Assembly (NCBI GenBank): GCA_022843955.1
Contig: JALHMQ010000007.1
Coordinates: 124,001 to 188,000 of the forward strand
Reading direction: 5' to 3'
Length of the DNA: 64,000 nt
Source: Burkholderiaceae bacterium
Lineage (GTDB): Bacteria; Pseudomonadota; Gammaproteobacteria; Burkholderiales; Burkholderiaceae_F
In this document: positions 48,003-57,867 of the stretch, one piece after another
How the letters are laid out: the number at the start of each line of letters is the position of its first letter
Numbering within the stretch: the stretch's first letter is position 1
Notes under the pieces: generated by a model
The model's input: the letters and a program-made list of their open reading frames with translations, nothing else
Databases searched by the model: none
Told to the model about the DNA's origin: nothing
Made by a program: the position numbers and the translations under genes

Positions 48003-48611
48003 CTACTTGAGCAGCCCTTCGGCCTTCATTGCCTGCTGTACCTGCGGTCGCGCCGCCACACGACTTGCGTACGCCAGCAGGCCGGTCCACTTCGACAGAT
48101 CGAACTTCACCCAGCGCGCCCAGCCCAGCACGGTGAACAGGTAGCCGTCGGCCACGGTGAAGTGCTCGCCCATCAGCCAGGTCTTCGTGCCCAGCTGGCC
48201 TCCGACATAGTCGAGGCGCTTGCCGAGGCGCTCGATCAGCGCGGCGCGCGTGGCCTCGGGCAGCTCCGGCTTGAACAGGCCGCCCATCGACGGGTGCAGC
48301 TCGGTGCCGATGAAATTGAGCCACTCGATGAGGTGGTAGCGCTCCATCGTGCCGGCCGGCGGTGCCAGGTGCTTCTCGGGCACCTGGTCGGCGATCCACT
48401 GCACGATCGCCGGGCCTTCGGTGAGCACCGTGCCGTCGTCGAACTGCAGTGCCGGCACGTAGCCCTTGGGATTGATGCGCAGGTAGTCCGCATCGGTCGC
48501 CGTCTTCTTCGCCTTCAGATCGACCTTGTCGATGGTGTGGGGCAGGCCGGCCTCGCACAGGGCGATATGCGGCGACAGCGAGCAGGCGGCAGGACTGAAG
48601 TAGAGCTTCAT
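48003..48611 (-). CDS. gst: Beta-class glutathione S-transferase
   Basis: A 202-residue cytoplasmic enzyme. The start MKLYFSPAACSLSPHIAL with Cys10 is diagnostic of the bacterial beta class, in which that Cys forms a mixed disulphide with glutathione. The thioredoxin-like domain continues to NPKGYVPALQFDDG and LTEGPAIVQWIAD. The C-terminal helical domain has GEHFTVADGYLFTVLGW. Full length and no odd features. First gene of a probable three-gene operon with the VVVTGSHGG protein and the protease. Substrate unknown. Confidence 0.94.
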   Translation of the reverse strand: MKLYFSPAACSLSPHIALCEAGLPHTIDKVDLKAKKTATDADYLRINPKGYVPALQFDDGTVLTEGPAIVQWIADQVPEKHLAPPAGTMERYHLIEWLNFIGTELHPSMGGLFKPELPEATRAALIERLGKRLDYVGGQLGTKTWLMGEHFTVADGYLFTVLGWARWVKFDLSKWTGLLAYASRVAARPQVQQAMKAEGLLK

Positions 48612-48688
48612 CGCGACTCCCGGTGACGGACAGCCGCGATCATAGGCGGCGCCCGCGGCGGGCGGCGCCGGTCAGGCTTGGCGACGGC

Positions 48689-48871
48689 TCAGGCGTCGTC
48701 CAGCGTCATCACCGCCTGCACCAGCAGCCGGCAGGCCTCGAGGATCATCCACGCCAGCAGCGTGAACATCAGCGCACGCAGCGAAGCGAAGCCGATCCCG
48801 GCCAGCGAGTGGACGGCGGGCCCAAGCAGCCATTCGGCGGCGATGCCCAGGGCAAGCGCGAACTTCAGCAT
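48689..48871 (-). CDS. Small two-helix membrane protein
   Basis: A 60-residue protein, MLKFALALGIAAEWLLG followed by a second hydrophobic segment (ALMFTLLAWMILEACRLLVQAVM). The ATG at 48871 is chosen as the first at the hydrophobic region; the open frame extends up through a tandem repeat, where translation is unlikely. No family recognised. Its product may be a small membrane-associated protein, and the hydrophobic pattern with an acidic end (TLDDA) is the only support. Confidence 0.5.
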   Translation of the reverse strand: MLKFALALGIAAEWLLGPAVHSLAGIGFASLRALMFTLLAWMILEACRLLVQAVMTLDDA

Positions 48872-48889
48872 GCGATCGACTCGTCGAGT

Positions 48890-48925
48890 GGGTTGATGGG
48901 CGGGTTGATGGGCGGGTTGATGGAG
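48890..48925. repeat. Three tandem 12-bp repeats (GGGTTGATGGGC)
   Basis: Units at 48890, 48902 and 48914, the last ending AG, followed by a partial TTGATGG. They lie just upstream of the small membrane protein gene and share the 12-bp period of other repeats in the window, though not their core. Confidence 0.85.
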
Positions 48926-49063
48926 TTGATGGACAGCTACGGCGCCGGAAAAATGGCGCCCTGAGTGCGGTATCGGCAGCGCGTGGCAAAGCTTGAGGGC
49001 TCGCGCGTTCCCGCCATGCATGCCGGGACGGCGGCACGGCCGCCGTCGTACCGGTGGCGCGGA

Positions 49064-50158
49064 TCAGCGCTCGGCGGCAGGCAGGGCGGCGGCCGGGATC
49101 TGCGCCTGCGGGTAATGCTTGCGCAGCGCCTGCAGTTCGCGGTCGGCCTCGGCATCGCGCCCGGCCGCGCGCAGCTCGGTCACCAGCGCGATCCACGTCA
49201 CCAGCGGCCGTGGGGCGGGGTCCTCGTTGAACCGGCGACGCTCCACCGGCTGGATGCGCACCTGTTCCTCGGCCGGAGCAGGCTCGCTCTTGGCGCGCAA
49301 AGACTCAGACGTGGCGCCGCCGACCGCGGGGGGCGCGCCGGGCACCGGCGCCGTCCGCAGTGCCGCGGGTCGCGACGGCGCAGGCGTGGCAACGGCAGCA
49401 GCAGCAGCGGCGGCCGATTCACTACGGGCGCTCGACGGTGCGGCAGGCACCGCGGGGACCTTCGGCGGCGCGGGCGGCGGGCTGTCGCTGATGGCCGCTG
49501 GCGCGGGCGCAGGCGGCGTGGCAGGCGCAGGCTCAGGCGGCGCGGCAGGCACGGCCGCGCGATCGTCGCGGGTGGGCTTGCTGGTCATGTCACGGTCTCC
49601 TGGCCGCTGGGTGGGCGGTGCCGCCGCCACCGCGGCGGGTTGGGGTGCACTCTGCGCGGTGCTGCGCGCGGCGCTGTCTGCCGGCGGCGCCACCGGCGCG
49701 GCACGCTGCGCCTCGATCGCGCGTTCACGCGCGGCTTCTTCGCTGCGCGCGGCGGCTGGCGGCGGCACAGCGGCAGCCTCGGGGGCGGGGACCGTCGCCG
49801 CCGCGGAAGGTGCGGCCGCGGTCGAGGCCGCCGGCGCCTCCTGGACGGTGTCGGCGCCGATCACGGGCTCGTCGAACTGCGCCGACAGTTGCCAGGCAAT
49901 CGTGCCGACCAGCAAGCTGGCGGCCAGCGCCAGCGGCGCGCGATAGCGCGTCAGCGGGGCCGCGCGCCCGACCGGTTGCGGGCGCGCCTGCACCTGGCGC
50001 GCGGCCGCGGCCAGGATCGCCGCCCGCGTGTCCGCGCGCGGCGCTTCGCCGGCCTGCGCCGCGGCGTCGCGGTAGGCGCGCAACGCCGCCGCCTCGTCGT
50101 CGGCGGGTGGTTGGGGTGGGCCCGGCGGCTGCGCCGAACCCCGCGTGGGGTCGTTCAT
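49064..50158 (-). CDS. Putative anti-sigma factor, single-span membrane protein
   Basis: A 364-residue protein encoded directly downstream of an ECF sigma factor. The N-terminal ~65 residues are helical and charged (AAALRAYRDAAAQAG), followed by one transmembrane span (PLALAASLLVGTIAWQLSA, about 68-88). A very long Ala/Pro-rich stretch, probably periplasmic and extended, follows. It ends with a compact tail (PLVTWIALVTELRAAGRDAEADRELQALRKHYP) that resembles a short helical repeat. No zinc HxxxCxxC motif is visible, so it is not a ZAS-type anti-sigma. The anti-sigma role is inferred from position and topology. Confidence 0.7.
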   Translation of the reverse strand: MNDPTRGSAQPPGPPQPPADDEAAALRAYRDAAAQAGEAPRADTRAAILAAAARQVQARPQPVGRAAPLTRYRAPLALAASLLVGTIAWQLSAQFDEPVIGADTVQEAPAASTAAAPSAAATVPAPEAAAVPPPAAARSEEAARERAIEAQRAAPVAPPADSAARSTAQSAPQPAAVAAAPPTQRPGDRDMTSKPTRDDRAAVPAAPPEPAPATPPAPAPAAISDSPPPAPPKVPAVPAAPSSARSESAAAAAAAVATPAPSRPAALRTAPVPGAPPAVGGATSESLRAKSEPAPAEEQVRIQPVERRRFNEDPAPRPLVTWIALVTELRAAGRDAEADRELQALRKHYPQAQIPAAALPAAER

Positions 50159-50199
50159 CGCCTCTCCTTCATCGCCCGCTCGTTCCGTTCATCGCCCGC

Positions 50200-50907
50200 T
50201 CATCCATCGCGCCACCCGGCCAGGTCAGTGCGCAGTTTGACCATCGCGTAGCGCAGGCGGCTCTTTGCGGTCTCCATGCCCACGCCGGTCAAGGCGCCGA
50301 TCTCGGCCAGCGTCAGCTCGCCTTCGGCATGCAGCAAGAACACCTCGCGCTGCGCCGCCGGCAACTGTTCGACCGCGCGCAGGAACGCCTCGCGCTGCGC
50401 GCGGGTGAGCGCCCGCACCTCGGGCTGCACCGTCGCATCGGCCGGCAGGCGATCGGCGAGCGTCTCGTCCGGATCGTTGGCGGCCGGCTCGTCCAGGCTC
50501 ACGTGCGGCCGCCGCGCGCGCCAGTGGTCGATCAGCCGGGAGCGCGCGATGCCATACAGCCAGGTGGCAAATCTCGCGCGCGGCTGGTACGAGGCGGCAT
50601 TGCGCACCACCGCCAGCCAGACTTCCTGGTGCAGTTCGTCGACCACCGCGGCGCCGTCGCTGCCGAGCGAGCGGCGCAGGAAGCGGAACACCGGCATCTC
50701 GTGGCGCGCATAGAGCGTATTGAAGGCGGCGGCGTCACCGGCGGCGTAGGCGAGCATCAGCGCGGCGTCCTCGTCGCCCACCGCAGCGGGCGACGTGGGG
50801 TCGTGCAGGTCGGGCGCGCGCGTGTCGTCCACGGCGCGCATTGTGCCGCGGGTCATGCCGTAGCTCGCGCGCCCGGTGGCACCGACCGCCGCCTGCACCT
50901 GCTGCAT
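50200..50907 (-). CDS. ECF-family RNA polymerase sigma factor
   Basis: A 235-residue sigma-70 family protein with region 2 (FNTLYARHEMPVFRFLRRSLG, then ELHQEVWLAVVRNAASYQPRARFATWLYGIARSRLIDHWR) and region 4 (LTRAQREAFLRAVEQLPAAQREVFLLHAEGELTLAEIGALTGVGMETAKSRLR in outline). The N-terminus up to about residue 45 is extended; ATGs at 50857 or 50841 are plausible shorter starts. The membrane protein gene begins 41 bases after its stop, which fits a sigma/anti-sigma pair. Target promoters were not recognised in the window. Confidence 0.92.
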   Translation of the reverse strand: MQQVQAAVGATGRASYGMTRGTMRAVDDTRAPDLHDPTSPAAVGDEDAALMLAYAAGDAAAFNTLYARHEMPVFRFLRRSLGSDGAAVVDELHQEVWLAVVRNAASYQPRARFATWLYGIARSRLIDHWRARRPHVSLDEPAANDPDETLADRLPADATVQPEVRALTRAQREAFLRAVEQLPAAQREVFLLHAEGELTLAEIGALTGVGMETAKSRLRYAMVKLRTDLAGWRDG

Positions 50908-50924
50908 CGAGACCGCCGGGGCGA

Positions 50925-51785
50925 TCAGCGCGGCGGATCAGCGACGAACCCCACGCTGCCCGGGAACGGATTGGGCAGCGGCGGCCGCGACACCGACGGC
51001 GGGATCACGCCGAGCGCCACTAGATTGGCGTGGCTGTCATAGTGGATCGCGATCACCTGGTCGGGCGCGGCGCCGGCACGCTCGAAGCCGGTGTAGGTCA
51101 CCTGCGAGGTCTCGCTGCGGCCGTGGCCGGTGCCCAGGCGCTGCTCGGCCTTGGACTGCGCACGATCGGCCGCCGACTCCGAGCCCAAGGCGCGCGCCGC
51201 ACCGAGCCCGCTGTCGGCGCGCGCGGGCGGGGCCGACGCCGGCGCCTCGCGCCGCAACTCGCTGGTCTCTGCCGGCGGCACGGCCGGCGCGATCGGCACT
51301 GCGGGCTGCGGCACCGCCTCGCGAAACAGCGCCACGCCGATCACACCGACGTCGTCGGGCCGCCCGGTGCGGGCGGCGTAGGAGTTGGCCAGCGCGGTGA
51401 ACTCGAACGCGGCGATCCGCTCCTGGCTCTTGCGCCAGCCGCGCACTTCATAGCGTTGATGGCCGCCGAGCACGTAGCCGGTCTGGTGCCACGCCGCGCT
51501 CTCGCCCGAGACGGCGTTGATGCCGTCGACCGCCACCACCGCCAGCACGCGCGCGCTGCCACGGTTGCGCACCGCCACCGCGTAGCGAGTGCCGGGCGTG
51601 CCGACCACGTAGCGACGCCCCTGGTGGTGATAGATCGGCAGGCGCGCGCCGGTGTTGCGGTCGATCACCTCGATGTCGGCAAGCGGGCCGGCCAGGCGAC
51701 CTGCGGGCGGCACGTGCGCCTGCACGGCGGCGCATCCGGCGCCGGCAAAGGCCAGCGCAACGGCAAGAAAGGAACGACGCAGCAT
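50925..51785 (-). CDS. Exported hypothetical protein, probably lipoprotein-like
   Basis: A 286-residue protein. The ATG at 51783-51785 has an AGGAGA Shine-Dalgarno sequence and begins a signal sequence ([19 protein letters not shown]). The lipobox is weak because Gly occupies -3. A beta-rich domain follows ([36 protein letters not shown], in outline), then a Pro/Ala/Ser-rich linker and a C-terminal [30 protein letters not shown] segment. It lies 17 bases upstream of the ECF sigma gene on the same strand, so it is in the same operon and could be part of that stress system. Function unknown. Confidence 0.75.
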   Translation of the reverse strand: MLRRSFLAVALAFAGAGCAAVQAHVPPAGRLAGPLADIEVIDRNTGARLPIYHHQGRRYVVGTPGTRYAVAVRNRGSARVLAVVAVDGINAVSGESAAWHQTGYVLGGHQRYEVRGWRKSQERIAAFEFTALANSYAARTGRPDDVGVIGVALFREAVPQPAVPIAPAVPPAETSELRREAPASAPPARADSGLGAARALGSESAADRAQSKAEQRLGTGHGRSETSQVTYTGFERAGAAPDQVIAIHYDSHANLVALGVIPPSVSRPPLPNPFPGSVGFVADPPR

Positions 51786-51923
51786 CTTGTTCTCCTGTCG
51801 GTCGAAGGGCCGGGCCGAGTTGGCCGCCCGCCCCTGCTTGAACGACGGCGCCAGCGCAACGGGGTTAAGCGGTCCGATGCGCGCGGACAAGTACGCCGGC
51901 CGCGGCGCCTAAACTTGCCGTCG

Positions 51924-52625
51924 ATGCACGATCGCGCGCTCGTCCTTTTCTCCGGTGGGCAGGACTCCACCACCTGCCTGGCCTGGGCGCTCGACCGCTT
52001 TGCGCACGTGGAGACGGTCGGGTTCGACTACGGCCAGCGCCACGCGGTGGAACTGACCCAGCGGCCCACCGTGCTGGCCGGACTGCGTGCCGCGTTTCCC
52101 GCGTGGCGCGAGCGGCTGGGTGACGACCACGCCGTGTCGATGCGCGAACTGGGCCAGCTGTCGGACACCGCGCTCACGCAAGCGGCGGAGATCCGCCTCG
52201 GCGCCGCCGGCCTGCCCAACACCTTCGTGCCCGGCCGCAACCTGCTGTTCTTCACCTACGCGGCAGCGATCGCCTACCGGCGCGACCTCACGGTGCTGGT
52301 GGGCGGCATGTGCGAGACCGATTACTCCGGCTACCCCGACTGCCGCGACGACTCCCTCAAGGCACTGCAGGTGGCGCTGTCGCTCGGCATGGACCGGCGC
52401 GTGCGGATGGAACTGCCGCTGATGTGGCTCGACAAGGCCGCCACCTGGGCGCTGGCGCAGGACCTCGGCGGCGCGGCACTGGTGGAGATCATCCGCCGCG
52501 ACACCCACAGCTGCTACCTGGGCGAACGCACCGCGCACGCGTGGGGCGCCGGCTGCGGCCACTGTCCCGCCTGCGAGCTGCGTGCCGCCGGCTGGGCGCG
52601 CTGGCAACGCACATCGCCGGGTTGA
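51924..52625 (+). CDS. queC: 7-cyano-7-deazaguanine synthase QueC
   Basis: A 233-residue cytoplasmic enzyme that converts 7-carboxy-7-deazaguanine to preQ0 in queuosine synthesis, using ATP and ammonia. The PP-loop is SGGQDS (residues 10-15). [18 protein letters not shown] is a QueC signature. The C-terminal zinc cysteines are in SCYLGERT and GCGHCPAC. The full family length is present. The other que genes are not in the window, and no preQ1 riboswitch was found upstream. It is divergent from the exported protein gene, with 138 bases between. The next gene follows 7 bases after its stop. Confidence 0.96.
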   Translation: MHDRALVLFSGGQDSTTCLAWALDRFAHVETVGFDYGQRHAVELTQRPTVLAGLRAAFPAWRERLGDDHAVSMRELGQLSDTALTQAAEIRLGAAGLPNTFVPGRNLLFFTYAAAIAYRRDLTVLVGGMCETDYSGYPDCRDDSLKALQVALSLGMDRRVRMELPLMWLDKAATWALAQDLGGAALVEIIRRDTHSCYLGERTAHAWGAGCGHCPACELRAAGWARWQRTSPG

Positions 52626-52632
52626 GGACACG

Positions 52633-53115
52633 ATGCGCTACGAACACCTGGTCGAGATCAACGACCCGCTCAACCCGCTGCTCGAGCCTCTCTCGCGCGC
52701 GCAGCTGTGGCGCGGCCTGGTGCGGCGCGCCGAGCAACCGACCGAGTTCGTGCTCGGGCTGGTGGGCGCCACCATCCACCGCCGCATCGAAGACGGCACC
52801 GAGGTGGAACTGCAGCGCACGTTGGACTTTGGTCCGTTCCAGGTACACGACCGGGTGCGGCTGGCGCCGCTGTCGCACACGCAGATCCACACCGAGGCAT
52901 CGGCGCACTTTCCGGCAAGCCGGCTGCTGATCCGCATCGAGGAGCCGGCGCTGGAGCAGCTGTACCTGCGCTTCGTCTACGAGTCCGACGTGGCTGATGG
53001 CGCCGGCGCGCTCGATGCCACCACCGCCGCGCTGCGCAACCAGGCCTACGAAAGCGCGGACCTGGACACGGTAGCGCTGATCCGCCGGCTCGCCGAACAG
53101 GGCGAGCTGGGCTGA
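52633..53115 (+). CDS. DUF1857 (SRPBCC superfamily) protein
   Basis: A 160-residue protein. The N-terminus YEHLVEINDPLNPLLEPLSRAQLWRGLVRRAEQP matches DUF1857/AtaL-like SRPBCC proteins, which bind hydrophobic ligands in a helix-grip cavity. Beta strands follow (VELQRTLDFGPFQVHDRVRL; LLIRIEEPALEQLYLRFVYES), then a C-terminal helix. The ATG 52633 has GAGG upstream and is 7 bases from queC, so they share a transcript, but a link to queuosine is not known. No catalytic residues are apparent. Confidence 0.85.
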   Translation: MRYEHLVEINDPLNPLLEPLSRAQLWRGLVRRAEQPTEFVLGLVGATIHRRIEDGTEVELQRTLDFGPFQVHDRVRLAPLSHTQIHTEASAHFPASRLLIRIEEPALEQLYLRFVYESDVADGAGALDATTAALRNQAYESADLDTVALIRRLAEQGELG

Positions 53116-53463
53116 CGCCTACGCCATGAAATGCATCACGCTGGCGACACAGGGTCACCGGCAGGCGGGGGGGACGGCAGGACTCGACGAAGTTGCAGAC
53201 GAATTCACACGGTGAGCCTAGGGGAAACGCGAACGGACCGGCAGGGCCGTGCATGGTGCGGTCGTTGCGGCCCGATTGAAGTGACCGGTGCCACGCCCAA
53301 GAGTCACGACAAGGCAGACGAATTGGCCGGCAAGTCCGAGCCTTACTCCGCCACCAGTCGGGGGAAAGCCTCTGCACGATAGGAGTTGCACTCACTGCCG
53401 GGAGGCGAAAGCCGAGCGTCGGCTGGGGGAACCCGCAACGTTCGATCAAAAGGGGAATGGACC
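53116..53463 (+). other. Leader region of the chemoreceptor gene
   Basis: About 350 bases without a gene. The last 120 contain several short dyads (for example AGCCGA-GCG-TCGGCT at about 53411-53425) and purine-rich stretches, so a structured mRNA leader is possible. It does not match the c-di-GMP (GEMM) consensus as I know it. The promoter is not identified. Confidence 0.4.
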
Positions 53464-55035
53464 GTGACTGTTCTGAGCCGACTTGGCATCTCGCACCGCC
53501 TGTACGGCGTGGTGTTGGCATTGGCGTTGGCGCTATGCGCAGTCGCCGCCATCAGCTACGTGCGTCTGGAAGTCGTGAACGAAGCCGCCGAGCACGCACA
53601 GTCGCACCGCGTCGCCCAACTCAACGCCGTCGCCGCGGTGGAGCTGAACGTGACGCGTGTGTCACTGCAACTGCGCCACGCCATGCTCGCGCGCAACGCA
53701 GAGGAGCTGCGGGCCGCGCTGGCTGACGTGGGCGACAAGCGCAAGGCAATCGACGACGCGCTGGCCGGCTTCGAAAAGCGCCTGTTTTCCGATGCGGGCA
53801 AAGCCTCATATGCCAAGCTGCTGCCGGTGGTGAGCCGCTTCTGGGAGGTCGGCGAAGCGAACGTCGCGCTGATCACGGCCGGTCGCAAGGAGGAGGCCTT
53901 CGTGTTCCTGGTGGACAAGACAATTTCAGCGCGCAACGACCTGCTGAAGGTGCTGGAAGAAGCGGTGCAGATCCAGACTGACGGCCTGAAGGCCGACATC
54001 GACGGCATCCAGCGCCGGGTCGACGCCACCATGGTCCTGCTGATTTCGGTGTTCGCCGCAGTCATCGCCGCGCTGGTGGCGATGGCGTGGTACATAGGCA
54101 GCGCGCTGCGTCAGCGTGTAACGGTGGCGCAGACGGTGGCCGAGCGCGTGCGCGATGGCGATCTCACCACTCCGGTGGTCGACCACACCCACGACGAATT
54201 CACGCCGCTGCTGGGTGCGCTCGGCGCGATGCAGACATCGCTGTCGCGCATCGTTTCAGAGGTGCGGGTGAGCGCCGAGAGCGTCGCCACGGCGAGCGCG
54301 CAGATCGCGCAAGGCAACCAGGACCTGTCGTCGCGCACCGAACACCAGGCGAGCGCTTTTCAGCAGACCTCGGCCACGATGAACGAGCTCGGCAACACGG
54401 TGCGCTTGAACGCCGACAACGCGCAGCAGGCCAATCAGCTGGCGGGAACTGCCTCCAGCCGCGCAGCGCAGGGCGGCACGGTGGTCAACCAGGTGGTCGA
54501 GACGATGCGCGGCATCAACGAGTCGTCCAAGAGGATCGCCGACATCATCAGCGTGATCGACGGCATCGCCTTCCAGACCAACATCCTGGCGCTCAACGCC
54601 GCGGTCGAAGCAGCGCGCGCCGGCGAGCAGGGTCGCGGCTTCGCCGTGGTGGCGGGCGAGGTGCGCAACCTCGCGCAGCGCAGCGCGCAGGCCGCGCGCG
54701 AGATCAAGGGCCTGATCACGGCCAGCGTCGAGCGCGTCGAGCAGGGCTCGGCGCTGGTGGGTCAGGCGGGCAGCACGATGGATGACATCGTCGATGCGAT
54801 CGGCCGCGTGACCACCATCGTCGAGCAGATCACCGCCGCCACCCGCCAGCAGAGCGAAGGCGTCGGTCAGGTCGGCCAGGCGATCACGCAGATGGATCAG
54901 ACCACGCAGCAGAATGCTGCGCTGGTGGAGGAGTCGGCCGCGGCCGCGGCCAACCTGAAGTCGCAGGCCACGCAACTGGTGCAAGCGATGTCGGTGTTTC
55001 GCGTCGGTCACGGCGCGGCGCTGCAGCCGGCCTGA
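53464..55035 (+). CDS. Methyl-accepting chemotaxis protein
   Basis: A 523-residue chemoreceptor. A first membrane helix ([21 protein letters not shown]) and a second ([22 protein letters not shown], about 200-222) flank a ~150-residue four-helix-bundle periplasmic domain ([22 protein letters not shown], outline). HAMP follows, then the signalling domain with hairpin tip [44 protein letters not shown]. The start is GTG 53464 with a GGGGA sequence upstream. No CheR-docking pentapeptide is present at the C-terminus. No other chemotaxis gene is in the window, so it must use a pathway encoded elsewhere. Confidence 0.93.
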   Translation: MTVLSRLGISHRLYGVVLALALALCAVAAISYVRLEVVNEAAEHAQSHRVAQLNAVAAVELNVTRVSLQLRHAMLARNAEELRAALADVGDKRKAIDDALAGFEKRLFSDAGKASYAKLLPVVSRFWEVGEANVALITAGRKEEAFVFLVDKTISARNDLLKVLEEAVQIQTDGLKADIDGIQRRVDATMVLLISVFAAVIAALVAMAWYIGSALRQRVTVAQTVAERVRDGDLTTPVVDHTHDEFTPLLGALGAMQTSLSRIVSEVRVSAESVATASAQIAQGNQDLSSRTEHQASAFQQTSATMNELGNTVRLNADNAQQANQLAGTASSRAAQGGTVVNQVVETMRGINESSKRIADIISVIDGIAFQTNILALNAAVEAARAGEQGRGFAVVAGEVRNLAQRSAQAAREIKGLITASVERVEQGSALVGQAGSTMDDIVDAIGRVTTIVEQITAATRQQSEGVGQVGQAITQMDQTTQQNAALVEESAAAAANLKSQATQLVQAMSVFRVGHGAALQPA

Positions 55036-55169
55036 CGGCGGTAGGCACGGCGCGCGCGATCGCGCCGGGGCTGGCCCTCCTGAACCACTTCGGGGCCGGG
55101 CGGATCCTCAGACCAGTGTGATCGAGTACGCGTCGCCACCGCAGCGCGCTGCGTACACTGCCGCCGATC

Positions 55170-55846
<677 letters not shown>

Positions 55847-55850
<4 letters not shown>

Positions 55851-57205
55851 CGCTGCGCCGTCGCCTGCTGCTGCTGCTGCTGGCCGGCGCGCCGCTGGTC
55901 TGGCTGGTGACGCTGTTGCTCACTCTCGTGATCGCCAAGCGCGAGATCAACGAGCTGTTCGACACCCAGCAGGTGCGCCTGGCGCAGCAGGTGCTCGTGA
56001 TGCTGCCCGCCGACCCGGCGCGCCTGGGCGACAGCGCCGCGGTGCGGCTGCCCCTGGCCGCAGGCGAACACGGCGACGCCGAGCTGGCCGAGATGGCGAT
56101 CGCCGTCACCTCCGGTGACGGCCGCCTGCTGCTGAGCGATCGCGAAGGCGTGCGCCTGCCGCAGCAGGCCACCACCGGTTTTGCCGATGCCGTGGTCGAT
56201 GGCGCCGCCTGGCGTGTCTACACGCTGGGCAGCGCCGACGGCCAGTGGCGCGTAGCGGTCGGTCAGCTGCTCGAGGAACGCGACGAGGTGCTGTGGGACC
56301 TGCTGGCCAGCCAGGCCTTGCCGGTCCTGCTGGCGCTGCCGCTGCTGCTGCTGACGATGGCCTGGGCGGTGCGGCGCGCGCTGCGCCCGCTCGATGCGCT
56401 GCGCAGCGATCTGCAGGGACGCGCCCCGACTGATCTGCGGCCACTGGACGACGCCGCTGCGCCCGGCGAGCTGGCGCCGCTGCTGCGCTCGATGAACGCG
56501 CTGCTGGCGCGCATCGACGAGGCGATGGCGCACGAGCGACGCCTCACCGCCGATGCCGCCCACGAACTGCGCACACCGCTGGCCGCGCTGCGCGCGCAGT
56601 GGGAAGCGGCGCAGGCCAGCACCGACCCCGCGCAACGTGCGCACGCGCAGGCACAGATCGGCCGCGGCATCGAGCGGCTCGGCCGCCTGGTGGACCAGCT
56701 GCTCACGTTGGCGCGGGCAGAAGGCGAGGGCGTCGACCAGGTGCGTACGGCAGCCGTGATCGACTGGCAGCGCGTGATCCAGGATGCCCTGTCGGACTGC
56801 CTGCCCCTGATCGAGCGCAGCGGCAGCGAGGTCGACGTGCAATGGCCGGCCCATGGGGTCGCCCCGCTGCCGCTGACAGGCAGCGAGTCATTGATGACGA
56901 CACTGATGCGCAACCTGATCGACAACGCGCTGCGCTACACGCCAACCGGCACCACGGTGCGGGTGGCGCTGGCGCCGGACGCCGTGACGGTCGAGGACGA
57001 CGGGCCTGGTCTGGCGCCCGCGGCCCTGGCGCGTCTGGGCGATCGCTTCTATCGCTCCGCCGGTCAGGCCAATCCGGGCAGCGGGCTCGGTGTGTCGATC
57101 GTCAAGCGCATCGCCGAACTGCACGGGCTCGCGCTGCAGGTGAGCAATCGCGACGATGCCCCGGGACACGGCCTGCGCATGGTGCTGCGCCGGGTCGGCC
57201 GCTAG
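55847..57205 (+). CDS. QseC/PmrB/TctE-like sensor histidine kinase
   Basis: A 452-residue membrane kinase. Two membrane helices (LLLLLLAGAPLVWLVTLLLTLVIA; LPVLLALPLLLLTMAWAV at about 160-180) flank a ~130-residue periplasmic part with 2CSK-like features. HisKA has ADAAHELRTPLAALRAQW and the ATPase domain has NLIDNALRYTPTG, EDDGPGLA and GSGLGVSIVKRI. It is translationally coupled to the response regulator. It faces the TPR gene convergently with only 8 bases between stop codons. The signal is unknown. Confidence 0.92.
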
Positions 57206-57213
57206 AAACAGCG

Positions 57214-57858
57214 CTACGAGCTGCGCAGCTTCGCCAGCAGGGCCTTGACCTCGTCGCGGCGGCCGGCGTCCGCCACCTCGCGACCGGGCCGGGCGGGAGC
57301 CGCGAGCGCACGCTCCAGGTAGGGCACGGCTTCGGCGCTCTGGCCGGTTTCGACCAGATACTCGGCATAGAAGAAGTTGGGATCGATGCCGGCCGGGTTC
57401 AGCGCGAGCGCCCTGCTCAGCATGTCCTTCGCCTTGGTCTTGTCACCGAAGCCGATCGGCCAGCCCGGCACCTTGTAGTACAGGACACCCAGGCTGTTGT
57501 AGGCGGAGCCGTCGAGCGCCTCGGGCGCGATCTTGAGCGCCGCCTCGTACTGCGCCTTGGCCTGCTTGGCGAGACTGAGCGCACCGAGCCCGCCGCGCGC
57601 ACCCGCCAGGGAACTGACGATGATTCCCTGCCACACGAGCGGCTCGGCGCGGCCCGGGTGCGCGGCCACCACCTGCGCCGCCTTGTCGGCCAGCGCCTGG
57701 TACTGCGGCTCCTTCTGCGCCGCCGGCGTCTTGTACTTGACGACGTCCCACTCGCGCTGCAACTGCGCCACGGCGTCGTCGACCGGGGCGGCGCCCGCGG
57801 TGGCAGCCAGCAGCATCAGCGTCGCGCCGGCGATCAAGGAAAAGAACCTGTTCATCAT
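57214..57858 (-). CDS. Exported TPR-like protein, last gene of the hemolysin/ligase operon
   Basis: A 214-residue protein with a signal peptide (MMNRFFSLIAGATLMLLAATAGAAP). It has TPR-like helices (KQAKAQYEAALKIAPEALDGSAYNSLGVLYY; LSRALALNPAGIDPNFFYAEYLVETGQSAEAVPYLERALA, outline). It is likely periplasmic and a protein-interaction module. It begins 9 bases after the SDR stop on the same strand, making it the fifth gene of the unit. It does not look like an enzyme, so it may act in export or as an envelope partner of the pathway. Confidence 0.85.
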   Translation of the reverse strand: MMNRFFSLIAGATLMLLAATAGAAPVDDAVAQLQREWDVVKYKTPAAQKEPQYQALADKAAQVVAAHPGRAEPLVWQGIIVSSLAGARGGLGALSLAKQAKAQYEAALKIAPEALDGSAYNSLGVLYYKVPGWPIGFGDKTKAKDMLSRALALNPAGIDPNFFYAEYLVETGQSAEAVPYLERALAAPARPGREVADAGRRDEVKALLAKLRSS

Positions 57859-57867
57859 GGACTCCGT

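Noticed and set aside
51786-51923. A preQ1 riboswitch upstream of queC
   Set aside because: No pseudoknot-like core or A-rich tail could be found in the 138-base gap.
53116-53463. A c-di-GMP riboswitch before the chemoreceptor gene
   Set aside because: Short dyads exist, but the GEMM consensus (GGACGCAAAGCC-like core) is not there.
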